From Progne subis subis (Eukaryota > Chordata > Aves > Passeriformes > Hirundinidae), in the NCBI GenBank assembly GCA_022316685.1, contig JAKJHU010000024.1:3232501-3296500 (forward strand): a stretch of DNA of 64,000 nucleotides. The letters run 5' to 3'. The translations under genes and the position numbers were made by a program. Below the pieces are notes generated by a model. It was not told the origin of the DNA and searched no databases. It was given only the letters and a program-made list of their open reading frames with translations. Position 1 is the stretch's first letter, and every line of letters starts with the position of its first letter. Positions 62,469-64,000 of this stretch are shown here, in pieces.

Positions 62469-64000
62469 TGATGTGCCAAAATGTGTAGTTTGCTACTGTG
62501 AAGGTTGTTCTTCATTTGTCTCACCCCCTTTCTCATTGTGAGAAGTTGATAATGGTTTGTTTTGGTCTCCAAGATTTAAATAATCCTTATTTAGCGGTAA
62601 AACTGAGCTGTCAATGTAAGTGGGATAGTATAGCTTTCCTTGAGAACTTTTTATTGTCAGGATAACATGCCTTGTGCCACATTCAGGAAGGTGCTGAGGC
62701 CTTTTAAATTTATTATTATATTTGTAGCTATAGAGAATCAGTAATGTACTATTGATTTGATATACTATTTGATCTGTCAAAGATGATATTTGTAGTTTTT
62801 TTGTTTGAAAAGTAGCTGTGCCTAAAAAGTTTAATGTGCAGCTTTTTACAGGAACATCTTTTCTCTTCCACCTTCTTTTTTCTTCCTCTCTCAGATGTGA
62901 ATTAACATAAAAATTCAGGCTGAATTGAGCTCAAGTCTGAAAATACAGTCTGTGTCTGATTTCATGGGCTGCTTGCTAACATTTTTGTGATGTAGCCCAT
63001 TCATGTATTTTTTTTTACAATGTAACATTCATTATTAATGTGTTTATAAAAATATTTCTGGACAGGTGAATTAATTCAGCAAGGACAGTGGTGATTCAGC
63101 TGCAGTGTTGATTTTTTTGTGTCCCTTTCATTTTTCAGTAAGAGAGATTTTCTTGTGGAACTGCCCTTCTAACAGATAATTATTAAACCTAATGAGGCAT
63201 TTACACATCTCTGCAGATGTAAGGCATAATTTTCCTGTCACCCGTGAACATATCACATAAAGAAGAGTCACACCTAATGTGGGATGCAAAAATGTGTCCC
63301 AATTAAATGCTCTTGTTAACAGTATCACACTCGGTCACAGACATTCTCCTTCCCCTTGTATGTGAGATGTGTCCTCTGATGGGTGAGAAATTGAGAAAGC
63401 GCTGTAATTAGGGCATAAGAACCACTTGTAGCTGTGTTCTCAATAGTTTTTTTCCATTGTAAGGCTTGGAAGCTTAAAAATCTCAGCTTGAAAAGAATCT
63501 GTATTGACAATGAGAATTATGCCAACCAGGATTCCTTTCCCCTTTGCCTCACCAAGCAAGCTTGAGATGCTCTGTGAAAAAGAAAAAAAGGACAATTCTG
63601 GAGGTTTTAGCCATTTATAAAGGTGAGACAGAGGTATATCTAGAAAGAGGTGGTGCAAAATACCCAGCCTAAGACCCAGGTTTTGTTCTGTTGACTTTAA
63701 TGTTCAGTTCAAAAATACTTTGTTTCTATTAATTATCATCTCCTTGCTGATAGCCTTACATTACTATTTTGTCTGACATTCAGGTTGTTCTCTTCAGAGC
63801 ACCGCTTATTTCATTTGAATGACACAGGAAGCACTCCCACCTCTCCATCTTCTTGCTGAGCATGGTATTATATGACAGAGCATTTCTTTGGTTCGTTTGG
63901 GTCATCTGCTTCTTTGTGTCCTCCAAACTTCTGTTCACTGGGGGTCGTGGTGCAGAGTTAGGGAAAGCCTTGATGACCACCAAGAGCTAAACCCTCAGTG
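62469..64000. other. Downstream flank, no gene recognised
   Basis: AT-rich sequence after the presumed VAV3 poly(A) site. Open frames on the minus strand (up to 95 codons) match nothing I recognise and lack splice or promoter context. No mobile element was identified. Confidence 0.6.

Overview
This window is vertebrate nuclear DNA, most likely from a bird. The reasons are several chicken-repeat-1 (CR1) LINE 3' ends, a solo LTR resembling an ERVL-type avian LTR, sparse interspersed repeats and AT-rich introns. It holds one recognisable gene on the + strand: the 3' part of VAV3, a Rho/Rac guanine-nucleotide exchange factor and phosphotyrosine adaptor. The 5' part of the gene (CH, Ac, DH and PH domains) lies upstream of base 1. 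No second gene was recognised on either strand.

Twelve coding exons were placed by protein similarity, canonical GT/AG splice sites and unbroken phase: 1-39, 1149-1249, 9541-9563, 12542-12587, 34009-34145, 37851-37916, 41543-41577, 43345-43461, 44134-44221, 47369-47498, 58099-58250 and 59967-60008. Joined, they encode the last 324 residues: most of the C1 zinc finger, a basic linker, an SH3 domain, an SH2 domain and the C-terminal SH3 domain. The stop codon is at 60006-60008. A 3'UTR of about 2.45 kb follows, ending near an AATAAA at 62443-62448. After that there is about 1.5 kb of flanking DNA with no supported gene.

Two features go beyond the standard gene model. First, a CpG island (about 9205-9495, with a CCAAT box and a GC box) lies directly upstream of exon 9541-9563. 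An ATG at 9516 runs in frame through that exon's acceptor site, starting MPIFTYVSE. This is the expected layout of an internal promoter for the short, catalytic-domain-free isoform known in human as VAV3.1, and the bird version would be 286 residues. A second CpG-rich block with a 15-bp triplication sits at about 8440-8900. Second, a 90-nt exon-like segment at 16843-16932, inside the 21-kb intron, has strong splice sites and phase 1 at both ends. It would insert 30 Pro/Ser/Asn/Gln-rich residues between the C1 domain and the first SH3 domain without changing the frame.

The rest is intronic: CR1 fragments (91-202, 27029-27244, 29960-30162, 41973-42073), a solo LTR (30163-30654) next to a CR1, a probable very old LINE relic (about 1500-2620), homopolymers and small tandem repeats. 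Three weaker exon-like candidates (9767-9822, 21792-21866, 55179-55196) are listed with lower confidence.
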